The notes beneath the pieces were generated by a model, which was not told where the DNA came from, searched no databases, and saw nothing but the letters and a program-made list of their open reading frames with translations. Source: Prosapia bicincta (Eukaryota; Arthropoda; Insecta; Hemiptera; Cercopidae). Taken from it: DNA of 64,000 nucleotides. The stretch spans positions 107,175,850-107,239,849 of the forward strand of contig JBAIZL010000001.1 in the NCBI GenBank assembly GCA_036971475.1, in the 5' to 3' direction. Shown here in pieces: positions 35,898 to 48,679 of the stretch (position 1 is its first letter; each line of letters starts with the position of its first letter). The position numbers were made by a program, and so were the translations under genes.

Positions 35898-37090
35898 TTA
35901 ATTGATATTGATATGAAACCGATATTCTCATTATAATAATTTTTTGTTATTAATTAAATCATTTCTTGTTAACTATTTAAAAAGTATATTATTAGATATT
36001 TTAATTTAATGTTAAACTATGAGTAAATTGTTTAATTTGTACACTAGATTATACAATTATAAGATATTTTAATTCAATGCTGATTAAGTTGTATAGTATT
36101 AAGTTTGAATTTATAATGGATTTTCTAGTCCTCTCCCTTTAAGTAGCAGTAATTATTGTTATTTAAAAATATGTGTAAACCGAAAATAATTATTTGAGTA
36201 ACTAAGTTAAAACTGTTAAGTCACTTGCTGACTTACTTACTGAGATCAAATGTTTCAGATCCTACTAGGTGATTTTAATCAGTATCTTGTCACTATACAC
36301 TAACAAAGATTGCCTATTCAACCAAAATATTGTCTCAGCAAAGTTTTCATAAATTTACTTAAAATATAAGTTCAGAAAGTTATTAATTAGTTTAATAAAA
36401 ATGGATCTTTTTTAATTTTCCCAGTGACAACTTGACCCTTGTCTTAGTACATAAGGTCAATCCTTCCCTAACCAGAAATATTGTGATTAAAATACATTTT
36501 TGAAAATATATTAAATTCTATTAAAATCAATAAACACTAACATTCAAAATTTACTCTCTATTATTCTTAAACTCCCTCTAGAATGGGCTAGTTGTTCCTT
36601 AAGATGAGTAACCTCAAAAAATAATGCAACTGTTATTAGTCAGATATGATTTAAGAAATTGTTCTTCTCATACATAAACTACATGTGTAATGTAGTCTTC
36701 AACAGATTCTACTCGTATAATATTTGCCATGAACAAAATTCTTATATGAAACAATGGAAAGTTAGGGTGTCAGTCAAAACAGCATTGACTAGGAAACCAA
36801 AGAAAAAGGAAGCAATATTATTAACAGATGGTGGGTGGTTATCAGTTACAGTTCTATTCTGTGATCTTTTGTTTGCTATAACAAATTTTAGCCATAAGAG
36901 GTGTTAATCATACTGCTTATACTTAGTTAAGAATCAAAGTTCTTGCATAACTTGAAAATGGTATGAAGGTTTCTATGATAAAATAATTATAAAATAATAA
37001 TAGGTTTTATAATTATGCTGATATCACACAAGAAAATAACAGCGTAAGTTTATTGCGTATTAATCTTACTTAAAAATTTCTATAACGGGG
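35898..37090. other. AT-rich DNA, no gene recognised
   Basis: No signature recognised. An 82-codon ORF at 36659-36907 is not called. Confidence 0.4.
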
Positions 37091-40000
37091 ATTGTAAAAG
37101 GTATGATTTGCAGTACAAAAACTCGCATAAACAATCGCCCATTTGACTCTTACATGATACTACTGTTGAAAGTGATGAGGACATGGTGACCAAGTGACTA
37201 TAAGTAGTCCCACTTGTTCCCCAACAGCTTCGGGGTGGACAAACTATCAAGTGTAGGGTACAGTTGAATAATGATTAGTTTCCACGACTCATCTAGGAAA
37301 ATTCGTCGTGGAGGAGGGTTGGTGACTCTTTTACATGAAACATTAAATGTCGAAAATACTGAAAGCAAGATAACCGCTGAAACAGAAGTGGCAAGATTAC
37401 GAATCAGTCAGTAATAACGCAGCTTTCACATTGTATAACGTTTATGTTCCTGGACAAGGCCTGAGGAAGGAAGACTTACGGAATGCTCTTCTGTTGGTTG
37501 AAAAAACTGTTTATTGCGGGCGACCTAAACAGTAAGCATCCTTCGTGGTCTGCGGTTCCTAATAATAGGAACAAAAAAACTATGCACGGATGGCTTCTAT
37601 AAAGCAACTAAATCCTGAACTGTGAACTCCTGCCACATTCCAGTCGCCATCAACAGGTGCCCTTAGTACCCTGGATCTGTCAATTGTGACTCCCTCCTTG
37701 TGGAACAAATTAATTAAATGGGGAGTCAGGGAAGATCTTTGAAGTGGCCATTTCCCTGTTTATTGAAGTTGACGTGGAAAATATTCAAATGATAAATAAT
37801 ACCATATTATCTAAAATCAAGAAAATCAGATTGAAGCTCCTTCAGAGAAGAAATGGCAAAAATTGCTACTAAAATCAAATTACACTAGATATAATTAAAT
37901 CATCGATCATTGCTGTAGCAGATAAAAGCATTCCTAATCAATCTGGTAAGGCCAAATATAAATACATGAATTGCTGGTGGAGTGACGAGTTACAAGAACT
38001 AAGAAGAACATGTAATATAACTCGCAAAAAATGAAAAAAGAATTTAAAAAACCGGAAACAGGAGGGATTACAATAAATGTAATGCTATGCCCCATAAGGC
38101 TATTACCAAGGCTAAATGAAGCTCATGGAGATCTTTTTTAAATTCTATGAGTACTAACACACCCAATCTATAATACATAGAACAGTACAATACATTCTAG
38201 TAGTATTATAAATTCTATGAGTACGGTCTGGAAAATGTTTAAAGCAACAAATGGACAATCCTCAAAAAGGATTAACGCAATTACTTTGCCTAACTGGAAC
38301 ATTCTTTTCAGTGATAAGGAAAAGGCTATTGCATTCAGTAAATTCATGTCAGACAAGTCAGGTCGTAGAGTTTCTTGGCCGAAACAATTGAATCCAGATG
38401 AACAATCATGTCGAATGGAACATCTCTGTGACGATTCCCCATTCACATTGGCTGCGGTGAGGGTATGTATTATTATCAGCTGATATGCTCAGCTCCAGGA
38501 CCAGACAATATCCACAATGAGATGTTGAGCAACTGCTCTTCTGAAATGATTTTGTGAATGCTTATCCAGTTTAACAATATATATGGCAAACGGGTGAAAT
38601 ACCATTGAGTTAGAGAACAACAAAAATCATTCCCTTGTTAAAGCCAGGAAAGGATAATGCAAAGTTATTGTTGTACAGGCCCATTTCGTTAACATCTAAT
38701 TTGGGGAAGCTATTGGAACAACTAGTTAACAAAAGGTTAACATGGAGATTGGAGTCCTGGAGTTTGCTTAACAAATTTCAATTTAGGTTCTGCCTTCAAC
38801 GCAGCATGGTTGATATTTTACTGCATTTCACCAGTGAAGTTCGAATCTAAAAAGTCCACAGATAGACACCGTCACATTGAGATCATGATAAATGATGCAA
38901 GTTCCTTAAAACATAACAATGAAAATGGTATACCTAGGGCGGCATAATGTCCCCAAATCTTTTCAATATTGCACTGCAAGATATTGCTAGTGAGCTACCA
39001 CCGGATGTACATTGTGCCACTTTTGCGGATGACAAAACTATATAGGCTACAAATTCTAATTAAGAAAAAGCAACTCAGTTTGTTTCAAAAGGCTCTTGAT
39101 GTCATAAGTAGATGATGCAAAAAGTTGTCATTAAAAATTTCTAGTCAGAAAAGCCCATGCACCTTCTTTTCTAGGCAGAACAGCCATGCAAATTATATAC
39201 CACACCTCACAGTAAATGGCACAGTGCTTCGGCATAATAGAAACCTAAAACTCCTGAGGGTTGTGTTGGATCCGAAATTACGGTGGTCAGCACATGTGAA
39301 TTATGTTGTACAAAGTTGTTCACCTAAACTAAAGGCCTTGAAAGCGGTGACTGCTGTGACTGGGGCGAGGACACAACAACATTGAAGTTCTTCTATCTCT
39401 TGTTTGTAAGTTCAAAGGCCACATAATGCTGCGAAGTATGGGGTTCTGCTGCAAAAACACACATAAATAAAATTCACGCTATTCAATCAGCGGAAATTCG
39501 CCTCTACCTGGGCTGCACAAGAACAACTTCCATAGCTGCAATAGAAGTCAAACTGGGAGTGGAACCCATTGAATATTTCATTAGAAGGCAAATGTGAAAT
39601 AAATTTCAAAACTCTGACAATCAAACATTAATTGTACTACTTTGGTACTTGTAGGTGTAACATTAAACCTTCATTCACCTATCAAATAAATTATCTCTCT
39701 AGAATGATTCTGCAACCAGAAATAACCGACCAGAACAAATACCAACGTTGTACGAGGAGTCACCTAGGATCTGGCCGGACATCCAAGTAGTATTGGAACT
39801 TTAATCAGAAAGTGAGAAAAAACGATCATACCAAAAATTTGAGAGCAGTCAGAGGAGAAATGATTGATGATGACTACTGTAGTCACATAAACATTAGATG
39901 GGTCTTTGGATGAGGATAACAAGACGTCAGGTGCGGGCTATTTTAACCAAAGCAATGGTGATCGATATTACGTACCTGCAAATGCTCAATCCAGCATGGA

Positions 40001-40690
40001 TGCTGAACTGCTAGCATTAAACGCAACATTAGCAAGCTGCTATTCACTGAAGAACAATTATATTGGCATTTTCAGCAACTTTAAATCGGCTCTGGAAACT
40101 TTATCCAGATCAAAGACAAGCGCATACTTTTTCAGAATTGATGTAATCAGGAAACAGTTTCTATATCTTCACTCAGAAGGTAAAACTATAAATTTCCAGT
40201 GGGTACCATCACATTGTGGTATAAATGGTAATGAAATAGCAGACAAAAGTGCCAGGGAGGTTTGTACAATGTTTCCGACTGATCAAAACAGATTCTCCTT
40301 ACTGCAATGAAGAGCTCAGAAGGAAGATATTCCAGATGCAACTGGCCAGATATTTGGAGGTTGGGGACCACAGGTCGAAACCTGTACCAAATACAACCGA
40401 AGCCAACTAAGGATGACATATACAAAAATATACCTCGTCCAATTGCTACTTTCGCAGCTAGAGCATGTACAGGTCACATTGTGACTCAAAAATATTTGTT
40501 CCACTTTGGCCTTTCGGATTCGACGCAATGCCAGCTTTGTGGCGACAGCGAGGAGGAAAGCTTGGGACATATATTACTTAATTGTCACTACCCAATTCCA
40601 AGAGACATTCTACAAACCCAAGTATCCGCATGGCAGAAAATACTAAAGAATAAACAATACTGGGCTATGGAATCTATCATATAGCATAGG
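37090..40690 (+). pseudogene. LINE (I/R1/Jockey-like group) with EN, RT and RNase H
   Basis: Frame-broken but in the expected order. 37280-37620: APE-type endonuclease with RRGGGLVTLLHET and GDLNSKHPSWS. 38490-39120: reverse transcriptase with SAPGPDNIHNEML, LKPGKDNAKLLLYRPISLTS, a GIP.GG..SPNLFNIAL-like segment and FADDKT (39022-39033). 39890-40280: RNase H with LDGS, DAELLAL, FQWVPSHCGINGNEIADKSA. 40430-40600: a terminal segment with CQLCGDSEEESLGHILLNCH, the Cys/His tail common at the end of these ORFs. The third RNase H aspartate (IFSDSKSA in relatives) reads IFSNFKSA, so the enzyme would be inactive. ORF1 was not found. Confidence 0.85.
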
Positions 40691-40924
40691 AATCGGGATA
40701 TCGGCTACACCTAAAGCTGGACCCCTGTATTAAGGAGCAAGTAATTAGTTTAGACGCGTGGTTGTGAGCATGGATACAAAGATATGGATCTGAAATGTTA
40801 AGACAATGGCTTAGCTGGAAAATATATAACGCCATCCTGGAAATGAACGGAATGATGTTGCAATTAAGGAAGTCGGCAATATGGAATGGCCTGGTTTGAA
40901 CTATTGTGACATTGATGAACATTG

Positions 40925-41715
40925 TACTATTAACGTAGGACAGATGGTGGAGAAATAGAAATGAAGTACTATTGGATAGTCAATAAATAGGTTAATTGGC
41001 GAAAGAGTAACATATTGTGAACCAATATCTGAAAGAATGATTTTACTGCTGATAGAAGAGAATAACACAAACATGAATATATTGCAGGTATATGCAGCAA
41101 CAACAAATCACAGTGGTGAAGAAGTAACATGGTTCTACTCAAGGATTATAGCAACATTAAAATAATTAAAAGAACAACATTATTCAAAAGAGATTTAATA
41201 ATCACTATGGAATACTTCAATGTAAAAATCGGACAAGAAATGAGGGTTCCTCAAAAAAAATATTTTAGGAACATGAATTTGTGGTAACAAATATGAGGTA
41301 TAAATTTCATGCGAAGAAAGCAAGATACTTGAAGATTACATAGATTCACATCAAAAAATAATCGGAAATCAGATTTACTATATAATATGTATTTCGGATT
41401 GACTATATACTTAGGTGAAAATATCTTGAGGAGTTGTTATAAACAACTTCTGAGGAGTAATAAATAAACTAGTAAAAAAAAAAAATTACCAATCTGACAA
41501 AAATGAAAGACGCGTACGCAACTAATAAAAAACAACTGTTTTGTGATATGAGACCAGAAATTCATGTGTTTGGCAATGAGAACATTCAATAATCATAGAT
41601 GAGGTAAACTAAGCAATAAATGCAAAGAAGAAAGGCAATTCCCCTAGTCTGGTCAATGGTCAGATAGAAAAGAGAGTCATAGACAGAATTCAGGTGCTAT
41701 TGCAGCAGTTAAAGA
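40925..41715 (+). pseudogene. RTE-type LINE endonuclease fragment
   Basis: Plus strand shows RMILLLIEENNTNMNILQVYAATT followed by EVTWFYSRI and later VKIGQEM. This matches the RTE/BovB endonuclease order (R..SL....L..IQVYAPT, FY..L, GDFNAKIG). Further on, AKKKGNSPSLVNGQ-like sequence resembles the RT start. Many stops; fragment only, lying directly 3' of the other LINE. Confidence 0.6.
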
Positions 41716-41944
41716 TGTGACCTAGATGTTCAATTGTGTCCATTGGTTTGTCCTGTATGTCTTATGGGGTTTAATTCTTGTGTGTTAATTTTTGTGATTG
41801 ATTGCCAGTACTTGTAAGTCAAAGAAATTGAAAGTTGTTTGTTTCTGTTAATGTGTGTTAGAGATGTACTGAATAAAGGTGTTTTAAAATATATTTGTTT
41901 GGCATTTATATTTTTTGTATAAAATGGTGACATCAACTAATCTG

Positions 41945-41974
41945 GTGTGTGTGTGTGTGTGTGTGTGTGTATGC

Positions 41975-42043
<69 letters not shown>

Positions 42044-42056
42044 TGAGTATGTGTGT
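41945..42056. repeat. (GT)n/(GA)n compound microsatellite
   Basis: Long GT runs, a short GA run at about 42022-42042, then GT again. Confidence 0.95.
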
Positions 42057-42232
42057 GGTCATCCAACTTCTGATACTATTATTAAAATCAAATTACAATT
42101 TGACTGCAAAAACAATTACTAATTATTCAACTATTTAATCTTCCAAACGATCAACACCATTTTAATTAGCTAATATTTAATTTATCAAAAGCATATTACA
42201 CTAGATAAAAAAACTCAAATATTAAAAAACTC

Positions 42233-42234
<2 letters not shown>

Positions 42235-42286
<52 letters not shown>
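42235..42286. repeat. (AT)n microsatellite
   Basis: About 52 bp abutting the PLE A copy. Confidence 0.95.
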
Positions 42287-42287
<1 letters not shown>

Positions 42288-42468
42288 ATATTTTACGTTG
42301 TCCATTATTTTTCAGTTGCACTGACTTTATGAAGTTATAGAGTGATTACAGAGTGATTCGACAATGGTCAAGTGACCGAAAGGTGCCTCATCAAACAAGG
42401 AAAAATTATTGCACTTAGTGGTGGTTAAAAGTGTTTACAATAGTAATATAACTTCATATATAAAAAAT
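42287..42468. mobile_element. PLE family A ends only, beside (AT)n
   Basis: On the minus strand the left part reads the PLE start (ATGGACAACGT then AAATATCAA), stopping where (AT)n begins. The right part on the plus strand is the pseudo-LTR including the hammerhead-like unit at 42352-42395 (core TCGACAA, stem GGTCAAGTGACC, GAAA). The copy has no coding interior. Confidence 0.75.
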
Positions 42469-42514
42469 ATGGTGATATGTTTTCTCAAAATATAATTCAT
42501 GAATAAATATATTT

Positions 42515-42672
42515 TAAATACAAGAATTGTTTTAATTTATAATTTTTTCAAATCTTTTTGCCAATAAATATATTAGCATCTTCAGGAAAACAATGATCTG
42601 AAAATGCTAATATATATTTATTGGCGAAAAGCTTTGAAAATATATAAATTAAAACAATTCTTAAATTCGAAA
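42515..42672 (+). mobile_element. Foldback repeat with hammerhead-like arms (family E)
   Basis: Two inverted arms. Minus strand 42550-42586: core CTGAAGA and stem TGCTAATA/TATTGGCA, then AAAA. Plus strand 42598-42637: CTGAAAA, the same stem, then GAAA and AGCTTT. Each arm retains most hammerhead elements and each has lost a different core base. Family E also occurs at 58015-58110. Confidence 0.55.
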
Positions 42673-42689
42673 TTTTTATGTATTAACTC

Positions 42690-43058
42690 ATAAAATGATT
42701 TTTATAATTTAAATGAACAAATGAAAAAAAATTGTCTATATAGTGAAAGCAGAAAAGCAGAATGTGGTTTTATAGCTATATAGTCACATAAAACTGATAT
42801 GTAACATTAGGCTTAGCAACAGATATTAATCTATTTGCTGAAAAAAGCAAATAGGAATTTGGTTTATGTCATTGTATAATGACTAATAATAAGAGGGCAT
42901 CAAGTACTTAGATAAAGTGTAGCATGGTCATTTGAAAATGATAATAAAAAGAGCCTAAAAAATCTAAAAAAAAATGTACAGGATAAAAAAAATTATTTAC
43001 CAAAATGATTTAACTAAACTTCAATTTCCTCATTATAACTGAGAATTCACTTGAATCT
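42690..43058. other. AT-rich DNA, no gene recognised
   Basis: No signature recognised. Confidence 0.4.
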
Positions 43059-43068
43059 AACATTGCAT

Positions 43069-43282
43069 TATAAATGTAAGGGCTTACTTGTTGCACGTTT
43101 TGAAACAATCGTTCTTTTTACGAAGCAAAGCCTTTACTCTTTATGAGTAGAGGCTATGCTTCGTAAAAGGAACAATTGTTTCAAAACATGTCAGCAATTA
43201 AGCCCTTACATATTCACTTAGTTAAGTACTATTTAATTAAAGTGTAATCAGTGAATTCAAGATTATTACAATAAGCAACTTC
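43069..43282 (+). mobile_element. PLE family B miniature: inverted pseudo-LTR ends, ~10-bp TSD
   Basis: Arms (43081-43133 minus, 43147-43225 plus) repeat the pseudo-LTR of the PLE at 49.3-52.1 kb. The plus arm continues through AATCAGTGAATTCAAGAT and ends about 28 nt past the start position (the ATG is mutated). AACATTG(C/T)AT flanks both sides (43059-43068, 43283-43292; one mismatch). A hammerhead-like unit spans 43152-43204: helix I GGCT..TGCT/AGCA..AAGCC, core TCGTAAA, stem GGAAC/GTTTC, then AAAA in place of GAAA, and GTC. Confidence 0.75.
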
Positions 43283-43771
43283 AACATTGTATGTTTTTCT
43301 TAGTTATTATAATACTTCTTTAAATTTTGGAAAGTCTTTATATGGGCTACATAATCGATAATATTACATATTGGGATAAAAATTAAACATGTTGAGAAAT
43401 GATAACTTAGAATCTCAAACAAAATAACATAAATTTTAAGCTTTAAAAAAACATCCATTTATTCTTTCTCCAAAACCTTCTGCCAATTAGCTTACATTAT
43501 AGAAATTTTTCTTTTAAAACCAAATCTACCCTAACTGGAAACTTTGTTGTAACTATTGCATTGTAATGTAACATAGAATCCTCAAGTTTATAATGTTGTT
43601 TATTGTAAAGTGAGGTTATTTTCAAAATTTTCTAATTTTTTTTTATATTAGCATACAGTTTTATTTTGTATGTGTTCCTTTAGAGTTTTTACATTGCAAG
43701 ATATAACAATTCTGCTCAAATTTTAGTGTTGTGTTACACCAATACAAAGACTTATGTAACTAAGACTTATG

Positions 43772-44842
43772 GGTAATTATACAGACGTGCGACTATCTCT
43801 ATTTTCGTGATTTTTTTTACTTTACTTATGTATTTTTACGTCCTAGACACGAAACCGACATTATTTTTTGTCGCTGGTGCCGTTTTTTAAAAATATTCTT
43901 TAAAAAACATAACCTAAACTAACCTTTAGACTATTAATATGCAACTACCGATATTTTCGTAATTTTTTGTTTTCTTTTCATATGTATTTTTACGTCCTAG
44001 ACACGAGTCCAACATTATTTGTTGTCGTATCGCCATTATTATTTTATTATTAAACGTCTAGATTTGGTTATAGTTTTATACAACATTACTATATACCCAC
44101 ATTAAAATATACCCATGAAGTATCAAGTCAGGATAGATTTGGTTATAATTTTATTCAACATTATTATCTACCTATATTAAAGTATACCTACGAAGTATCC
44201 AGTCAGGATAGTTTTGGTTATAATTTTATACAACGTTACTATCTACCTATATTAAAATATACCTATGAAGTATCCAATCAGGATAGATTTGGTTGTAATT
44301 TTCTGCATCGGCAAATAAGTCTAAATATTTACTAAAATTACAACCAAATCTATCCTGACTGAATACTTCGTAGGTATACTTTAATACAGGTAGATAGTAA
44401 TGTTGAATAAAATTATTACCAAATCTATACTGACTGGATACTTCGTAGGTATATTTTAATGTAGGTATATAGTAATGTTGTATAAAATTACAAATCTAGA
44501 CGTAGTGCAGTGCGCTGTAGCTACTGCGCGCCCGGTTCACGCTATAGACCTACATGCCATTACAACCTAACATTTAAAATGTGAAAAAAGTAACTTTCCA
44601 TATTTTCCACAGAAAAAAAGTTGATAATCGTGTTCTACACATTAAAACGAGTAATTTAAGAACAAAAAATTTTTAGAACCAACTTTATTAAGACTATATT
44701 TTTATCGTTTTTTAAGTATATTTTTAAAAACGGCACCAGTAACAAAAAATAATGTTGGATTAGTGTCTAGGACGTAAAAATAAATAGGAAAAGTCAAATA
44801 ATATGACGAAAATAGCGGTAGTTGCACATCTATATAATTACC
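43772..44842. mobile_element. Foldback transposon with tandem repeats in its arms, 8-bp TSD
   Basis: A perfect 8-bp duplication GACTTATG (43764-43771, 44843-44850) flanks termini reading GGTAATTATA and TATAATTACC. The outer arms (about 43772-44040 and 44560-44842) are inverted repeats. The inner left arm has three to four tandem copies of a 75-bp unit starting at 44061, 44136, 44211 and 44286; the inner right arm has about two copies inverted (44336-44500). The spacer is short. This resembles the FB/Galileo type of structure. There is no ORF. An 8-bp duplication would suit hAT or P-type transposases. Confidence 0.85.
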
Positions 44843-44859
44843 GACTTATGTACAAAGAC

Positions 44860-45885
44860 CTAAATAACTTTCCTCAAAGAAAAAAAAATTGCTTATGGAT
44901 ATCGTCCTTTTTCGTAGTTTTGAACAATTATCCAAAGTATCGTAGGTGTCCGCACTTGTAAATCTTTACCAGATTTAATATGTTTTTATCACAAACTTGA
45001 GTTATTAAATTTTATACTTTTGAAAGACTGTTGACACAGATCGTAAGTGCAACTTTTGCTAAAAATGCATTTTTTAAAATATTAATTTTATTTTATTTTT
45101 TAATTTGTATGTATTATACACTTTCAAATATATGTATTACATTTTGTAGTACCTCTAACCTCTTAATATCACAAATTGTTTACTAGCAGAACAGAATAAT
45201 ATTTGTTTGATGAATCCCCAGACCTGGCATAAGCCAAACTGGAAATTATTGTTGTAAAGTGCATATAGAAATTTATTTAAATTTTATTTGAAGGTTATAA
45301 GAAACATTAGACTACAAAGAAATTGTTTCCTGATTTAGTCAAGGCTAATCATTGTAGAATTACTACTGAGCTTAAGGTATTTTACTAAATTGTTTTTTTA
45401 TGTTTAATCTCGTTATCAGGTCTCACTACACACTATTTATAATTATATATTAAAATAAAAGATTTATTTTATATTCCTTAACCTAAACCAAACACCAATT
45501 TTTATTATTACCTTTAATAACAATGATTTAAAAACCACAAAACCGTGATATTCTTCTTCTGTAAAAAAGGTTAAATCACTGAATAAAATAACGAACAAAT
45601 TTGTAACACAAAAAACGAACACATAAAAAAACAATAAGCACTCGGAATAAAATTGGAAAGAACTAACACTCCATTACCAGTCACCAATCAGCTGTGTGAC
45701 AGTACTAGAGTACAGTAGTTAATTTTCCGTTCAAAACAAATGCTTCCAAAGCAACTTGCTCTCACTGATTATGTGTGATTGGTTGAACTCAAGGTTATTA
45801 AACAATGAGTGACTATGTCTCATTGGTTAATAGTTAAATTTATCTTTGTCTGTTAAAAATTCGGTTATTTAAATATTGTAGATTA
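44860..45885. other. AT-rich DNA, no gene recognised
   Basis: No signature recognised. Confidence 0.4.
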
Positions 45886-45888
45886 TAC

Positions 45889-47523
45889 TAGTTACAATCT
45901 AGTAGTTAAAACTAGTAAAAAAAAAGTTAGTAATAAGTACAAGCTGTCAAAGTTTTGTAAGCGTAGTTTGCGCATGTAGGAGAAGTGAGCGGGGAGTACG
46001 GCCGGCTGTAGAAGGGATGACTCACGTTAGATGCTTACGTTTGCGCATGCGTACTTTGGCTCCATCTGGCGTAAAGAAGGGATAGTAGCTATTACGGTCA
46101 ACTATTTTATTATTTGTGGTAGGTCGGTGGACATTAGTGAAAAGTCCCCAAGGATACGTAAACCCTTCCACCCAGTTGGAGGTCGCTCTTTTAGGAAAAA
46201 GAGGCTCCCGTAGGCCTAGACCATATAAACCTACGGTACGGAGAAACCAGAAAATTCACTAAATATATTTTGGTTACAGTATTGGCTACAACGGTTTAAT
46301 ACATGACTTGTAATTCATAATTTTATTTATAATTCACATTTCAACATTGCTTCAGAACATGGAATGTTTCTTTCTTTTAACCATGTCATCAATATTGACT
46401 TTCTGCGTTTTGAATTTGGAGTAACAGCCGCTAATTTATTATGATAAGGAACGTTATCTACCACAAGAATAGATTTGTTTTGGGAGATTTCTGATTAGCT
46501 GATTTTCAATCCATTTCTCATAGTTTTTTCCGCATTCATGTCGTTGTGATAGTCTCTTGTTTTATGGCCTGCTCTAAAGACCAAAACAGCATTTCCCACA
46601 CCTCCTGTTTCACTGCCAGCATGGACTATGATTAGTCTTGATCTCTTTGAAATATTTTTTTATAGCCGTTAACAGATTCATCAGTCCATGCTAAATTCGT
46701 GGTATGCGTCGAATGAATATAAGACTCATCTGAAAATATTATTGGCCTCTCTTCCACTCTATACTGTCGAATTTTATTTAAATAGCATACTCTTTTAAAG
46801 CGTATGTCATGTTTTTCGATCATAACCCTTCTTTTATTTTCAATTTTTTTCCATTTAAATCCGATGGATCTTAAAATTTGTGTAAAGTTTCATGAGTGAA
46901 ATTAAATTCTAACTCCGGATATTCAAGCTTTAAAACTCTTAGCACAATCTTCAATGTTGGGAGCGCGTGATGAGTCGTATGAAAATTAAGAACTATTTTT
47001 CGTAATGCACATTTTTTAAAATCATCGATGTTGACTTTTTTAATTTTTCTTGGACGAATTTTACCTGGTGTACTGAATGTTTCGTTTTCTCCTAGTCGTT
47101 TTCCTCCGTCAATAATTTCCTTAATCTATGAACTGATATTCCACAAAGGTTTGCTACGCGGTCTTGAATTACCGAGCAAGACATGTTGGGATTTTCAGAA
47201 GATATGTTGTTAAATACATTAATAATAATGCATTTAGTTGGCTTCTGAGCGCCACTCCTTTGCCGAACAGACTTGTCTGCGGTTGAGGCATATTTAGTAT
47301 TGAAAAATACTGTTTTGGTCGATACAATAAAGACATAAACACTGTCACACAAACTAAAGCGATAACGGCACTATTTGCAGTGTTGTGCGTTCCGGCTAGT
47401 CAGCTGTAAAAGCCCCCTCCACTACCGCACTACTATTTCTCCCCACCATCTTATCTACCAAATCTGTCTCTGCGCACCACGCTAACATAACTTTGACGAC
47501 CTGTAACTAGTTACAGGTACTGT
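45889..47523 (-). mobile_element. Tc1/mariner-type transposon with TIR traces
   Basis: Matching inverted end regions: left AAGCTGTCAAAGTTTTGTAA (about 45940-45960) and right, on the minus strand, a sequence beginning TAGTTACAGG and containing GTCAAAGTTATGTTAGCGT. TAGTTACA occurs at both outer edges. A transposase pseudogene lies between. Exact ends are approximate. Confidence 0.6.
46370..47352 (-). pseudogene. Tc1/mariner-type DDE transposase
   Basis: On the minus strand from about 47352: an N-terminal HTH-like part (RVANLCGISVHRLRKLLTEE), then TPGKIRPRKIKKVNIDDFKK, EERPIIFSDESYIHSTHTTNLAW (a DESY motif with the first catalytic Asp region), and a VDN-like segment followed by APSNSKRRKS-like residues at about 46430-46380. 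This order matches insect Tc1/mariner-type transposases that carry the D..DE/D fold. Several stops and frame changes interrupt it. The enzyme would cut and join TIR-ended DNA; this copy is dead. Confidence 0.75.
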
Positions 47524-47850
47524 TTAAAAAAAATTCTCAATAGTATATACTTTTCTAAATCAATTTCTTTAAAATGCAGTCTTTATTTGCATTTATTTAT
47601 TGTATACTGAACGAAGGCCATTGATTACGATGAGTTATTAATTCAGCTTTTTATTTCAATTGTTGGATATTCATTTCGTCATTTCAAAAGAAACATATCA
47701 CTTGACTTCAAGTTAATGACTAGTAATCTCACAGTTGTAATCTTTAATTATTATGACTTCAAACAGGACAAAATATTTTCTGATTGAATTTAAATTCCAA
47801 AAGAAAATCAATAAATAGCATGGAAAACACACAATCAACTTTAAATATCA

Positions 47851-48396
47851 TATTTGTTGATTCCATCTTCACGTGAGCTACTAGATTTCACTAAACACTT
47901 ATAAATATTTATAAACTTGCCTATAGTAGCACTTACTTATATTTGTTGAGGACGGCCGTTTCAGGAGATGTGTCCCATCGTCAAACAATAACTACCAATC
48001 AAATTTCGCCGACCATCTCAACTTCACAAAACATGACTACATAGACATAACATACAACCTACAAATTCTTCATAAACAACACAGAAATAACCAACGCTAT
48101 ACAACCGAACAATACAAAATTTACAGACACTTACTACAACCTACACACATACTCAATACACAATTACATTACAACTCACACACACTTTTTGACATCATAA
48201 CTCCTACTACTCACAAAATACACCCACACCCCCATAATAAACCACCCCGCCCAAATACCCTAACCTACGTAAACCTTGAGATCAGTTACGGTCTGGGTGA
48301 GAATGGGAATGGGGCACATCTCCCGAAACAGCCGTCCTCAACAAATATAAAAAAGTGCTACTATAGGCAAGTTTATAAATATTTATAAGTGTTTAG
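47851..48396 (-). mobile_element. PLE family C copy, inverted ends, 11-bp TSD
   Basis: Inverted end segments (about 47905-47985 and 48290-48396) enclose a PLE C-terminal coding fragment. TTTAAATATCA flanks both sides (47840-47850, 48397-48407). Read on the minus strand the left end is the PLE tail with CACGTGAAGATGGAATCAAC and stops 16 nt past the ATG, the same end as the 266-bp copy at 31 kb. A hammerhead-like unit on the minus strand (47945-47990) has core TTGACGA (one change from canonical), stem TGGGA/TCTCC, GAAA and GTC. Confidence 0.82.
47995..48290 (+). pseudogene. PLE family C, region after GIY-YIG
   Basis: The plus strand is open from about 47995 to 48290: SNFADHLNFTKHDY, then LQILHKQHRN, EQYKIYRHL and LFDIIT. 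The SNFADHL...H...E.YxIY pattern is what follows the GIY-YIG core in PLEs. The endonuclease core and RT are absent. Coding sense is opposite to that of the tail at the left end, consistent with the inverted head-to-head arrangement. Confidence 0.65.
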
Positions 48397-48679
48397 TTTA
48401 AATATCAATTATTATAAAAGCATCCTAAACAAAACAGGACACTGAATTGGACCAGATTTATTTAAAGAAAATTTATTACCAAAGAATAATGAAAAATAAA
48501 TTTCTTTCCTAAAAGTCTAGTTTAAATTAACTTTGGTAGAATATGAATTTTACAACTGTGCTGCCACATACGCTTAAGAAAACCAAGGCTCTAACGCTCG
48601 TTTTTTATTGTATTATAAAGTTCAAACTATTTCTAATCATCTTAATTAATTAATCAGCAATTATGTTATAGGTCCAGTT

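Noticed and set aside
41884..42066. His-Thr ORF on the minus strand
   Set aside because: Product of the (GT)n tract.
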